A DNA stretch of 64,000 nucleotides from Cycas panzhihuaensis (taxonomy: Eukaryota > Cycadophyta): positions 49,545,741 to 49,609,740 of the forward strand of contig CM041465.1 of the NCBI GenBank assembly GCA_023213395.1, read 5' to 3'. The first letter of the stretch is position 1; each line of letters begins with the position of its first letter. Under the pieces are notes generated by a model. That model searched no databases, was not told where the DNA came from, and worked only from the letters and a program-made list of their open reading frames with translations. Below are positions 24,048-34,599 of the stretch, piece after piece. Position numbers and translations under genes: made by a program.

Positions 24048-24461
24048 TGGGACATTTCTTCTCACCAGCACTGTTGAGATAGCAGAGAAATGACAGTCAC
24101 AATAGCGTTGTTTTATCTAATAGGGCAAATAAATGAACCAAGAGTTTCAAAGGAGCACTAGAGCGCTAAATGATCACCGAAAATAGAAAATACCGTAGCA
24201 CAATCTTTATTAAAAGTTCTATCAAGATAACCATCATTTACAATTTGTGACCCTTATATAGACAAAAGAGGGTCTTATACATGTAATCCTATTAGTGGCC
24301 TAAGCGGCCTTACATTCTATTAGACGGCAGTGGCCATGGATACCATTGGCCAGCTTGACAGCACATGCACCAAGTTCCATAATTAACCTTATCTTATAAC
24401 TTGTTGATAGCTCTTCGTATACTAGTGGTTTATATAACTTAGCCAAATAAGTTATATAATA
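24048..24461 (-). repeat. T7 3' LTR (left copy)
   Basis: 414 bp, TGGGACATTTCTTCTCACC to AAGTTATATAATA. The internal-side end has TA where TG is expected when read on the minus strand, as in the right copy. Confidence 0.95.
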
Positions 24462-24480
24462 GGTCCCCTCCTCTAAAATG
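24462..24480 (-). other. T7 polypurine tract
   Basis: The minus strand reads TTTTAGAGGAGGGGACC just before the LTR. Confidence 0.9.
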
Positions 24481-25780
24481 CCAAGTCCTCGAGGCATGTG
24501 AGATGCGAGTGCTCTTTGATAAACTCCTCGTACTCCCAAGTTGCTTCGTCAGAGTTGCAGCCTGTCCACTGTATCAAATATTCTAAAATGGATCAATTAT
24601 AGAGATGGCATTGTCTGGTAGCCAATATACGTTCTAGAGGTATAGGCATGGTTTTCTCTTCATCCAAAATTGGAAGGGTTATCTGGGGAATATGGGTTTT
24701 ACTTAGACACTTCTGAAGACATAAGACATGAAAAACATTATGGATATTTGTGATAAGGGAAAGGTCGAGAGCATATGAAACTTCACCAATATATTTAAGG
24801 ACTTTATAGGGGCCATAATATCGAGGGCTAAGTTTGTGGTTCTTATGATGGCGAGGGGATTGTTGCTTATAAGGTTGGAGATGAAGGAATACAAGATCAC
24901 CAATATTGAAGGAGCAATCAAAGTAGTGGCAGTCTACTAATTGTTTCATTCGATTTTGGGCCATAAATAGATTTTGTTTAAGGGTGTGGAGAATTTAGTC
25001 CATATGCTACAGTTTTTATTGTACTGCTACCATGTAGAGGTTGGTAGCCAAGGTGTGGTGGGACGGTGGGGGATACCCATAGAGGGCTAAAAATGGGGAC
25101 ATTCCAATGGATGAATGGTACGAGGAGTTATACCAATACTTAGCTAGGGCTAGCTATGATGTCCATTTAGACCAGTGGTCAGATACAAAGCAACGTAAGT
25201 AGGTCTCTAGAGTTTTGTTAAGGACCTCAGATTGGCCCTCGGTCTATGGATGGTATGCCGAACTCATGTTGAATGATGTTCTTGATGCGCGGAATAGCTC
25301 CTGCAAGAAGGAGCTACTGAATTTAGGGTCATGATCACATACAATGGTGGATGGAAAACCATGTAAATGAAATATTGTCTAGATGTAAATGTCAGTGATA
25401 CGTGGAGCTTTATAGGTTGTGTGGACAGGTAGGAGGTGGGCATATTTTGTCAACCTATCTATGACTACTAAAATGGAGTCAAACCTAGTAGATAGTGGAA
25501 GGCCCATTATAAAGTCCATGGAAATATCTTGCCATTTACCTTATGGGATGTGTAACGGTTGAAGGAGGCCTAGTTGGGGTTTTGTATCCCCTTTGTTACA
25601 TTGGTATGTGTCGTATTCTGAGACAAAGATAAGGATGGTAGATTTCATTTCTAGCCAAAAGAAATCAGAATGTATCCTACGATAAGTTTTATCAAAACCA
25701 GAATGACTGCCAAGAGGGGAAGATTATTATGGATGGACCAATCCTTATGAGTGTGGACCTTATTAGCCTAGTGTGAAAAA
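24481..25780 (-). pseudogene. pol: T7 integrase with chromodomain
   Basis: From about 25640: a C-x2-C zinc region, then the core with DISMDFIMGLPLSTRFDSIL, VVIDRLTKYAHLLPVHTTYK, the CDHDPKFSSSFLQELFR block with the second Asp, and SSAYHP plus EGQSEVLNKTLETYLRCF with the catalytic Glu. NSSYHSSIGMSPFLALYGYP is near 25100. Open frame 24964-24593 is the C-terminal domain (NHKLSPRYYGPYKVLKYIGE, NVFHVLCLQKCLSKTHIPQI). From about 24590 a chromodomain reads ILEYLIQWTGCNSDEATWEY and EEFIKEHSHLTCLEDLAF. All three catalytic positions are readable, but stops remain. Confidence 0.9.
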
Positions 25781-27160
25781 ATAGGTTGGGTTTGGTTAGT
25801 GGTGGCTAAATACTATATCCATGTCAGTTGTGGGGAAGAAATGGCATAAACAGTGGGGTCCTCAGTGTGACCAGTGTTATCGTCAAGTGTAGGTGAAGGT
25901 AGCCTCGAGAGAGCATCTGCCATAATGTTATCTTTCCCATTTTCATATGTGATTGTAAAATCAAAAACTTAGAGGCGGTCAACCCATTTAGCCTACTCTT
26001 CTGAGAGGACTAGTTGATCTAGTAAGCAGTGAAGGCTATGATGATTAGTAAGGATAGTAAGTTTAGAACCAAGTAGATACTGTCGCCACTTGTCAACAGC
26101 ATGGAGGATGGATCGCATTTCTTTTTGATATGTAGGCAGTCTACACTCGTGATCTTTGAGTTTCTAACTTTTGAAGGTGATGGGATGGAAGTTATGCATT
26201 AAGATTGCACCCAATCCAAACCTGGAGGCATCACATTCTAATTGGAAAGGCTGAGAAAAGTTAGGAGAGGCCAAAACTAGGGTGGTTGTCATTACCTCCT
26301 TTAGATGGAGGAAGGACTCATTAGTTGAGTGGGACCATTGGAAGGAATCCTTTTGAAGTAAGTGAGTTAAGGGGGTGGTTAGTGTAGCATAATTTCGAAT
26401 GAATTAACAATAGAATCCGGTAAGTCCTAGGAAAGCCCGCAATTAGGTCATAGTTTTTGGGGTTGGCCAATTAGTGATGATAAAGATTTTACCGGGATCC
26501 ACCCAAGCCCTTGCAAAGGATATAATATGACCAAGGCATTGTAGTTCAGATTTCATAAACTCACATTTGGAGAGTTTAGTATACAATTTATTTTTAGCTA
26601 GGATTTGAAGGATTGTTTCTATATGTGGGATGTGAGCAGGAATGTTTGAGCTATAGACAAGAATATCATTAAAGAAGATGATGACAAGGTGGCCAGAGCA
26701 TTACATAGGCCAAAGGGCATGACCTGCAACTCAAAGTGGCCATGGTGGGTTCAGAAAGTCATTTTATGCTAATCCTCTACCAAGATAGGGATTTGGTAAT
26801 ATCCTGACTGTAAATCAAGTTTGGTGAAAATTGTAGCCCCATGGATTTCATCTAACATGTCATTGATTCGTGGCATGGGAAACTTATTTTTTATGGTGAT
26901 TTTATTAAGCGCACGATAGTCAACACAAAGTTGGAAAAAGCCATCATTTTTGCGGACTAAAATGATGGATACCACATATGGAATTTTACTAGGTTGGATG
27001 ATACCCATGTCTAATAATTCCCTTATGATTTTTTCGATTTTATTTTTTTGGAAATAGGAGTTCCTGTATGGTCGAAGGTTAATCAGGTCATGTGAACTTT
27101 ATAACTCAATAGTATGGTAAAAAACTCGATCGGGCAGGGGGTTGGCAGGTAATGGAGCAA
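25781..27160 (-). pseudogene. pol: T7 reverse transcriptase and RNase H
   Basis: Open frame 27008-26769 carries MGIIQPSKIPYVVSIILVRK, FFQLCVDYRALNKITIKNKF and GATIFTKLDLQSGYYQIPI, clear gypsy RT blocks including the first catalytic Asp of the palm. Downstream, 26770-26500 is decayed around the Y-x-D-D area. RNase H lies about 26450-25900 and ends with a region opposite D-x-L-S-R near 25900. Several stops replace Trp or Gln codons. Confidence 0.85.
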
Positions 27161-27880
27161 ATACCAATTGGTATCGATCTAATACTTGTTGGATATCAGG
27201 GTGGGTACTTGAAGGGGCCTAGATATGGTTAAGACGAATGATGTATCTTATGTTACCATTGAGTTGGCAGCGCATTCGGGTGGGTGATATTACTTTGGTT
27301 GGGGGGGATTGCATCCTATAAAGTTTATAAGAGAGACCCATGTGATCTTTGAACATAATGAAGGGGGCCATAGGTGAGTTATTAGTGCTATAAGTTCCTA
27401 GAGTCTAGAGCCATTGTACACCAAGAATTACATCTAAACCACCTATAGACAGGGTATAAAAATCAGAGATAAAGGTACATGAGCCAATGTGGATCATGGG
27501 GTTTTTTATTGTTCCAACACAATGGAGGGTGTGATGACCAGGTAAGGAGCAAGTAAATCCAGTTTTAGGTTCTATGTAGAGATTCAACTATCAAGCAATG
27601 GAGATATCGATGAAATTTAGTGACACACCACTGTCGATCAAAATGGTAATTAGAGTTTTCCTAAGTATTCCTTTGACTCGAAGTGGTTCAAGGCATACAA
27701 TGGAGGTAACAGTTGATAAGGAAACTTCAGGCTCAGGGTTTAAGGGCAACTCATCAGTAGGGTGGTCTTAGGGTTCATCATCATATTCATGCTCAGTCTC
27801 AGGGTCATCTTCCAAAGATAAGTCTAGGTCAATTGTGAAGACCATCTTCCTGGATTTGTAGATTCTACCATGACCAATGG
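27161..27880 (-). pseudogene. T7 aspartic protease
   Basis: Near 27650 the frame reads ITILIDSGVSLNFIDISIA, the D-S-G active-site motif with the catalytic Asp kept. The open frame 27587-27405 continues with LNLYIEPKTGFTCSLPGHHT and ends GGLDVILGVQWL, the second conserved block. Stops in between break it. This is better preserved than the T1 protease. Confidence 0.85.
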
Positions 27881-28895
27881 TCTATTTTTCAAAACATTGT
27901 ATACATAGGCCGCCTTCCTAATGATGTTGTGCCACTGCTGGAGTGATGTTTATGGACTTCGAAGAGGGTTCCTCCACGCGCTGCTCAAGAGATGTAGTTG
28001 GGGTGTCATCTGGTCATGGGTGCGATCGTTGGTAGTCAGTTGTACGTAGTCTTTAGGACCAGGCTATATCATCTTGTTGGGATCGTGAAAGCCAAGTGGA
28101 GTCTCATCCGAATGGAGGAGGTTTTTCTGTGGCAAACTCTACTTCTACTACTTTATCCATATTAATTGCATCTTTTAGAGTAGATAAGGAGACTATCTTC
28201 AGGCACATTTGGATATGCTCTTTAAGCCCGGACACATACGTATCTATCTCTGTATATTTATCAAGTTGTTGATCAACTCGATTACGTAAAGATTGAAACT
28301 CATCAATGTAAACTTCGACAGAGGATACTTGCTTCAAATGTGTTAGATATGTGAAAAAAGATTGATTCCAAGTGTCTTCATAATGCTCGAAAAAATAAGT
28401 AGAGAAGTGTGCTCAAGACTGGTTAAAGGGGTAGTCCTACTTCCACCATCGGAACCAATGATGTGCCTTCCCATCTAAGTGGATGGAAGCAAATGTAAGT
28501 TGTTCATTTACTGACATTGGGTTGAGTGTAAAGTAGGACTCTAACTTGCTAATCCAACTTCGTACACTATCCCTATTGAGATCTGGATCAAATGTGGGTA
28601 TGTTGATCTTATGATGAAATGGCTACTGCTGACGTGGAGGCGGAGGCATGATTTGTTGCTATGTGGGACCGACCGGCGGGGGAGGAGAGAAGTTGTTCAA
28701 CCTCTTAATTACATTTTAGACATCATCATGGGATGCTAGGTTTGACAGTCTTGAGTTAAATTCTTCATGTATGGTAGCTACTTCATTTTTAACCTCCTCG
28801 TACATGTGGTTGAAATCCTCCTTGATTTTTTCCTGAATATTGATGATGTGGGTCTCGAGTGCCGAGATGTTATCATTGTTGCTCTGAGGAGCCAT
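27881..28895 (-). pseudogene. gag: T7 gag
   Basis: The ATG at 28895 begins MAPQSNNDNISALETHIINI, followed by a coiled-coil-like KEDFNHMYEEVKNEVATIHE. The capsid domain covers about 28600-28100, including open frame 28337-28104 (VSSVEVYIDEFQSL, TYVSGLKEHIQMCLKI). A degraded zinc region, CIQCFEK followed by GHGRIYKS, lies near 27905; the last Cys is lost. I prefer the 28895 start over the upstream ATG of the open frame because upstream codons are leader sequence. Confidence 0.8.
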
Positions 28896-30162
28896 AGAGA
28901 AAGGGCATAAAGAGTGTGAATAAGTAGAAATAAGGGGAATGAACGAAGTAAAAAAGATCAAGAAAGAATGAGACGTAAGAATAAGAGAGTTGTTAAGGGA
29001 AAGAGAATGGGGCAAATAGGGAGATTGTGGGATGTTTATAGCCTGTTGGCCCCAAAGGAATTTACATAAATAAGATATCAGGTTCTCTCAAACAAGTGCG
29101 AAAAGCTCGTTCAAATAGGATATATAAAGTGGAGGGGGATGGGGGTGGTGGGGCCCACCGATGACCAGGTACTAAAAACGTAAAAATTTTTGGTATGTAC
29201 CAATCTAGTGCAAACTGACTAGTACGATGTGCTGATCAAAATGAGGTATATATTTGTAAGGGTAAATTTTCCCACTGAACTAAGTGGAGTTTTCTTTTTT
29301 CCTCTTTCTTTTTTTTCTTTTTCTTTCTTTTCTTTTTTTTCCCTTCCTGTAGTGGGTCTGACTACGCTGACAAGTTCTGGGTTTAGGCAGTAGGAGGAAC
29401 TTCTTTTTTCAAAATGTGAGGTAACTTGCAGTCTGAACTTAGAATACGTATACCAAAGTATCCTACCAACCACTAAACAAGGTGTGCTTGGTCTTATAGG
29501 CCTACCAATAAACTGTAGAAGTTTGGAGTAGGTAGCTTCGTGGCGCTAACTGCTAACCACTACACTACAAGACTTCAGTGGTTGATAGTTACCTATGATA
29601 GGGAGGGATTGGGACCTAAAGGGGGTCCTCCTATATACCCGAGGGTACGTGGAAATGTACTCTCGTAGCCAGGTTCTGTCTAAGGTTTGGTTCAGGAGTG
29701 TTAACTCCAGTCCTTCACGCAAAAGGCAAAGGAGCCACGATGCGCTTAGCTAGAACGACATATCCCTATAATATTTAAAGGCCCCTGGTATAGGGTCTCT
29801 ACTTGACTACTTGGGTAGCCATCTAGCGGAGTTATCTACCCGAGAAAGGAGGCATGAGGGAGAAAGAGTAGTCGCCCAGCGGAGTTATCTACCCTTGAGT
29901 TATAATTCAATGCAGAATTTAAAATACAGAAATAAAATTAAAACTGGATGAAAAACATAAGGATAAAATGCTAGTGTTACCTGAGAAAAAGAATTCCCCT
30001 TTTCTCCTGACTCTTAGGTTGTCCTAGTACCGTTCCTCAATCTCTGTAGAGAGAGTACTAAGCAAAGGTCTCTCCTCGATCTCTACTGTGGTAGAGAGAG
30101 TACTCAATCTGACAGGAAAAAAAAAATTGATCTTCTGAGCAGCTTCCCACGATTGCAATGTA
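28896..30162 (-). other. T7 untranslated leader
   Basis: A non-coding leader of about 1.27 kb. 29281-29345 is a pyrimidine-rich tract on the plus strand (purine-rich in the transcript). 29480-29900 is the leader module shared with T1, T9 and T10, including a segment reading TGTAGTGTAGTGGTTAGCAG on the minus strand (about 29548-29567). Confidence 0.7.
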
Positions 30163-30174
30163 GCTCTGATACCA
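30163..30174 (-). other. T7 primer-binding site (initiator tRNA-Met)
   Basis: GCTCTGATACCA is the perfect reverse complement of TGGTATCAGAGC, two bases from the LTR. Confidence 0.95.
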
Positions 30175-30176
30175 CT

Positions 30177-30590
30177 TGGGACTTTTCTTCTCACCAGCAC
30201 TGTTGAGATAACAAAGAAATAATAGTCTCAATAGCATTATTTTATCCAATAGGGTAAACAAATGAACTAAGAGTTTCACAAGAACACCAGAGCGCTAAAT
30301 GATCACCGAAAATATGAAGCACTGCAGCACAATTTTTATAAAAAATTTTATCAAGATAACCATCATTTACCATTTATGACCCTTATATAGACAAAAGAGG
30401 GTCTTATACATGTAATCCTATTGGCAGCCTAAGCGACTTTACATTCTATTAGACAGCAGCGGCCATACATATAATTGGCCAGCTTGATGGCACATGCATG
30501 AAGTTCTATAATTAACCTTATCTTATAACTTGTTGATAGCTCTTCGTATACTAGTGGTTTACATAACTTAGCCAGATAAGTTATGTAATA
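30177..30590 (-). repeat. T7 5' LTR (right copy)
   Basis: 414 bp, TGGGACTTTTCTTCTCACC to AAGTTATGTAATA. Confidence 0.95.
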
Positions 30591-30595
30591 CTTTT

Positions 30596-31205
30596 TTTTT
30601 AAGTGGCTAAAATTAATGTCATCTTATCCAAGTGCTTCTTTGTGGCCTTTATAATGAAGCCCTAGTTATCCTTCATCAACCGATACTTTCTCTCCCTTCG
30701 ATAGAAGAGTGCATCTTGATCCCACAAGTAGGGACTCCCAAGTACAACATGGCATACATCTAATGGTACCACATCACATATCACTTCATCAATAAAAGCA
30801 TTAGTGATGGAAAATTTAAGTGTACATTACTTTGATATTTGTATTTCTACATCTTTATGGATCCAACCAAGAGGATATGGATGAGGGTGAGGAGTAGTTA
30901 CCAACCCAAGGCTCTTTACCAAATTTTCTAAGATCAAATTCTTTTGGCTCCCTAGATCTATAATGGCACCAATAGTACTATTTCCTACTTGAAGCTTTAA
31001 GTGAAATAATTTCTCCCTTATAGCATCGTCTCCATAATTTATAAGTAGAGTATCCTTCACTTTGAAGCTCCACCTCAGAAAGTAGTGCTTTCTCTTTTTC
31101 CTTCTTTCTTGATTCCATATCCTTGATATGCTTTGGCTTTAGCTCTGGATGCAACTTCTAACACTTTGCTGCAACATGACTACTAATATCACAATACTCA
31201 CAATA
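30596..31205 (-). pseudogene. pol: T6 protease and start of RT region
   Basis: Open frame 31060-30827 has FHLKLQVGNSTIGAIIDLGS then QKNLILENLVKSLGL and PHPHPYPLGWIHKDVEIQIS. This is the aspartic-protease region in which D-P/L-G-S replaces the usual D-S-G-A; T11 has DPGSQKNL at the same spot. The sequence toward 30600 (a decayed copy of the V-L-G-x-P-Y-L-W-D block) is the linker into RT, cut by T7. Confidence 0.85.
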
Positions 31206-32060
31206 GTTCTAACTTTTAACAAAATTAGTTCTTTTCTTCTTTCCTTCTTTCCTTTTAGATGAGTGCAATTTAGGATTCTTTTCATACTTATTAGAAGTAA
31301 AAGCAAAATCTTTAGATATAAATATAGGTTTCTTGCTTTTACTTTCTATTGCAATAGCTATTTTACTTGCTTTTCCAATAGATTGAACCTTAAAAACCCT
31401 TAGTTCCTTCCTTATGTATTCATGTAATACTCTAATGAATTTCATAAGAGTATTATGTTCATCCATATTAATACTAAGTAATATTCCATGCTTGAAAAAT
31501 AAAGAAGTATAATCTTGGACACATACACATCTCCCTTGGCATAAATATTGCCAAGTGACCCATTGGTCTTCCTCACGACCTATGGGATAATATTGCTCCT
31601 TTATTACTTTCTTAAAATCCATCCATGAAAAAGAAGATACATCATGAGTCTTTAAATATGCATTCCACCATGTCAATGCATGTTTACACAACTTGAGCCT
31701 AGCAAATGAAAGCTTTTGAACATTACTATAAGCATAAATTGTGAAGTAGGTTTCAAGTTAATCCAACCAATGGTCTAGATTTTCAGCATTTACCTCTCCA
31801 TCATAAGTTGGAATGTCCAACTTTGCCTCCATCTTGAAGGGTTGATGAGATGAAGTTCCCTTACTTTCATCAAATGAGTGCTTTAAGGTCTCCTCCTCTT
31901 CCTCTTCATGGTTGTGGTCATATGTGGATCCTCCTTCAACTTCCTTCTCTTTGCCTTTATCCTTGACTAGAGGTAGAAGTTGGGTCATCATTTGCATCAA
32001 GACTTTTGCATTCTTCTTAAGCTTCTTAAATCTAATTTCTCCATTTTCTTTTTAAGCCAT
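31206..32060 (-). pseudogene. gag: T6 gag
   Basis: From an ATG at 32060 (third codon a stop). Open frame 32000-31758 has an acidic stretch (HNHEEEEEETLKHSF) and KLDIPTYDGEVNAENLDHWL. Open frame 31691-31209 has the capsid domain (CKHALTWWNAYLKTHDVSSF, KKVIKEQYYPIGREEDQW, LHEYIRKELRVFKVQSI) and a basic C-terminus. The zinc knuckle follows near 31200 in decayed form; the T11 copy shows it intact. 160 uninterrupted codons is long for this window. Confidence 0.9.
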
Positions 32061-32177
32061 GGTGCTTGGATTCTTTCATTGTCTTCTTGGTGATTGCAAT
32101 ACAAGAAAAAACTTCTCCTTTCTCTTGGTATCCTTTCTTTGTCTCTACCATTCAAGTCCCTACAACAAAGATCACAT

Positions 32178-32189
32178 GCTCTGATACCA
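32178..32189 (-). other. T6 primer-binding site (initiator tRNA-Met)
   Basis: GCTCTGATACCA is a perfect match; the spacer to the LTR is six bases (AAAATA), as in T11 apart from one base. Confidence 0.95.
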
Positions 32190-32195
32190 AAAATA

Positions 32196-33489
32196 TGATC
32201 CTAAAGTAGAGCATAATTGGTGAAGAAATCAATTACCAACCTTTCTCCTTGAGATCCTAGGTGTTAGTGTAGAATTCCCAATAACATCAAAACAAGAATG
32301 AGCCTATAAAAGGAAATTCTGCACCAAATCATTTATACTTGCCATTACTCCAAAGGTAAGAACAGTAATACTTTTATTAAACTATAAAAATCTCCATTTA
32401 ATGGTGGAGAAAATAATTATCAAAAAAATGGTCAAGTTACAAGGAATAAATGATATAATTATACTATAATAGGGGCCTCCAACTCCCCAAGTGCTTCCCC
32501 AAGGATGCTCCCAAGTCAAGTCTCTTTCACATACAAGAACCAAGTCTCCAACCACGTAAATGAGCTCAAGAGGGCCCAATTTATAGAAAGAAACCCAAAA
32601 TGTATGTTTAACAAGTGGAAATCATGCAAGTACAATGTTACATAACTTATCCAACTAAGTTATGTAAACCACTATGGAACTGTGTGCATGTGCCGTCTAG
32701 CGGGCCAATAGTATGCATGGGCATTGCCGCCCAATAGAATGTAAGGCTGCTTATACCACCAATAGGATTACATGTATAGGACCCTATTTTGTCTATATAA
32801 GGTTCATAAATTGTAAATGATGGTTATCTTGATAGAACATTTTTATAAAGATTGTGCTGCGGTACTTTCTATCTTTTGGTGATCATTTAGCGCTCTGGTG
32901 TTCCTATGAAACTCTTGGTTAACTTGTTTGCTCTATTGGATAAGAAGATGTTGTTGCGATTGTCAAATTCTCTGCTATCTCAAGAGTATTGGCGAGAAGA
33001 AATATCCCATACAACCACTAACAACCAGAATATCTGTTGTCCAAGTGGCATTCATGTAATTCTAAAAAGTTGCAGCTTAGTACCTAAGGCTAACGAACTC
33101 CAATTCAGCTTAAATTTGGTAGATGTATAGGTACATATGTCCCCTTTATTTCCTCAAACGTTTAGCTCATTTGGATATCATTTTATCCCATTTTCATTTA
33201 TTTAATAATAGTATGTATTTGTTATTTTTCCGTTGGCTATGGGATCAATTTTCTACAAAATGAGGCTTGCAATCCAATCAAATGATATTTTTTTAACCCC
33301 ACCTTTTGCACACATGTAGTGGGATGTGTCGTATTCCTTTCCACAAAATTTCATATTAGTTTGACACCATTTGGCCTTATCTCTTTCAGTTATTTCAATG
33401 CCTAGCATTTTCTGCCTCCTATAGACATATGGTAGATCCTCCTAGGATTTTCTGCCTCCTGTAGACATATGGTAGATCCTCCTGGATCA
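32196..33489 (-). repeat. T6 5' LTR (right copy), split by solo LTR T8
   Basis: Starts TGATCCTAAAGTAGAGC and ends CTGGATCA. Without T8 (374 bp) and one 5-bp duplication its length is 915 bp, identical to the left copy. Confidence 0.95.
32636..33009 (+). mobile_element. T8: solo LTR of the T7 family inside the T6 LTR
   Basis: 374 bp, TGTTACATAACTTATCC to GAAATATCCCA. It matches the reverse complement of the T7 LTR throughout (GATGGTTATCTTGATA, TTTAGCGCTCTGGTG). Perfect TACAA duplications flank it (32631-32635 and 33010-33014) and no internal sequence remains, so it arose by LTR-LTR recombination. The open frame 32906-33130 begins in it and is not a gene. Confidence 0.95.
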
Positions 33490-33494
33490 CTAAT

Positions 33495-34063
33495 ATTACC
33501 ATTTTACTTAATACATCAATGACTTGAATTTGTTTTTCTAATTTATGCTTTAGAATGAAAGTAAAACCCTACAAATATAACAACCACTTTACGTGCCTAT
33601 CATTCAACTTTTTTAGTGTTTTTACATAACTTAGTGCCTAACAGTCTGTAAACAAGATAAATACCCTAGATACAAAATAATGCCCGCAATGCCTCAATGC
33701 TTATACAATGGAAAATAACTCTATATCACATAGAATACTTAATTCTTACCTCATTTAGCTTCTTATTGTAATATATTATTAGCCTTCCTTTTTTACTTAC
33801 TACGACTCTAATATTCACATATAATGCATCATGATCGACTTTAAACACTTTACTAAATTTTTGCAATGTTAGAATAGGCATCTTTGTTACCTTTTTCTTC
33901 AATAATTGAAAACTTTATTCCACTACATTCATCCAAACAAAATCCTTTCCTTTCAAGCAATCTAAAAGTGATGCAATAATACTACTAAATCTTCTTATGG
34001 ACTTTCTGTAAATAGTAGTTAACCCATGAAAGATCTTTACCTCTATCATACTCTATGAAGTAG
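33495..34063 (-). pseudogene. pol: T5 RNase H block between T6 and T9
   Basis: From 34063 down the minus strand gives a decayed MIEVKIFHGL, then FSSIIASLLDCLKGKDFVWM, VTKMPILTLQKFSKVFKVDH (the start of RNase H), KGRLIIYYNKKLNEVR, and near 33590 KKLNDRHVKWLLYL followed by GFTFILKHKLEKQ and DVLSKMVIL. These are the standard gypsy RNase H landmarks. The frame joins 20103 across T6 (to MTSEVVGFDTL) and 41901 across T9. Confidence 0.85.
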
Positions 34064-34068
34064 GCTAC

Positions 34069-34200
34069 TGTAATGTAACCTCACTTTCATAAACATTAGT
34101 AAGCAAGAACCACCAAAGGGTTAAGTATTGATGTTATCTATTAAGCTTCGTGCGTAAGCCGTTAAGCCCTTTAATAAGATGTAAAGTCGTTAAGGCCACA
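34069..34200 (+). repeat. T9 5' LTR, first part (before T10)
   Basis: TGTAATGTAACCTCACTTTC onward matches 41528-41660 (GTAAGC-type, CCACCAAAGGGTTAAGTA, GTTATTAAGCTT-type segments). It is cut at the CCACA duplication of T10. Confidence 0.85.
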
Positions 34201-34582
34201 TGTTAGGATACCACTCCTTAATGATGATTACACACCAATATAATAAGCAAATAACTCCAAAAAGAGCACTTGTATTGCAATACCCTTTGAGGGGGAAACC
34301 TCCCAATTACCTGCAATAACAATGACATTTAAGATGCCATACTCTAAGGATTACATAAATATATATATGGCTCTATGCTCACTGCACAACCTTCTCCTTA
34401 TGCATGTGGGATATTATAGGAATATATATAATGCTCAATGACCACTACACAACCTTCTACTTATGTATGTGGGATATTAAGAAAAGGGAAGAAGTAGAAG
34501 AAATAAAAGATATAAGAAAGAGAAGAAGTAGAAGATGTAAGAGAGTATAAGAGAAGGTAAGTTAGGGGTTGGATCCCTAAAA
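34201..34582 (-). repeat. T10 3' LTR (left copy)
   Basis: 382 bp. Internal-side end CCCTAAAA (CCCTAACA in the right copy). Confidence 0.95.
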
Positions 34583-34599
34583 AAGTCCCCCCCTTAAAA
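34583..34599 (-). other. T10 polypurine tract
   Basis: The minus strand reads TTAAGGGGGGGACTT directly before the LTR. Confidence 0.9.

Larger units (their letters stand above)
24048..30590 (-). mobile_element. T7: Ty3/gypsy chromodomain retrotransposon inside T6
   Basis: Two LTRs of exactly 414 bp (24048-24461 and 30177-30590) and perfect CTTTT target duplications (24043-24047 and 30591-30595) define it. PBS 30163-30174 is canonical. It lies in the protease-RT linker of T6; intact T11 shows the uninterrupted sequence at 53230-53300. Gene order is gag, protease, RT, RNase H, integrase, chromodomain. It is the least decayed large element after T11, with long readable stretches of integrase. 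Confidence 0.95.
20109..33489 (-). mobile_element. T6: Ty3/gypsy retrotransposon, split by T7 and T8
   Basis: LTRs begin TGATCC and end GATCA; the left copy is 915 bp, and the right copy is also 915 bp after T8 and its duplication are removed. Target duplication CTAAT is perfect at 20104-20108 and 33490-33494. PBS at 32178-32189 and purine tract at 21024-21040 place it on the minus strand. It is the same family as T11, with about 6.45 kb of own sequence. It is inserted between the RNase H and integrase parts of T5. Confidence 0.95.

Noticed and set aside
30163-30174. tRNA gene candidates at the GCTCTGATACCA sites
   Set aside because: Only the 12 bases complementary to the tRNA 3' end are present, always beside an LTR; they are primer-binding sites.
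32906-33130. 74-codon plus-strand open frame as a host gene
   Set aside because: It runs from the solo LTR T8 into the T6 LTR.
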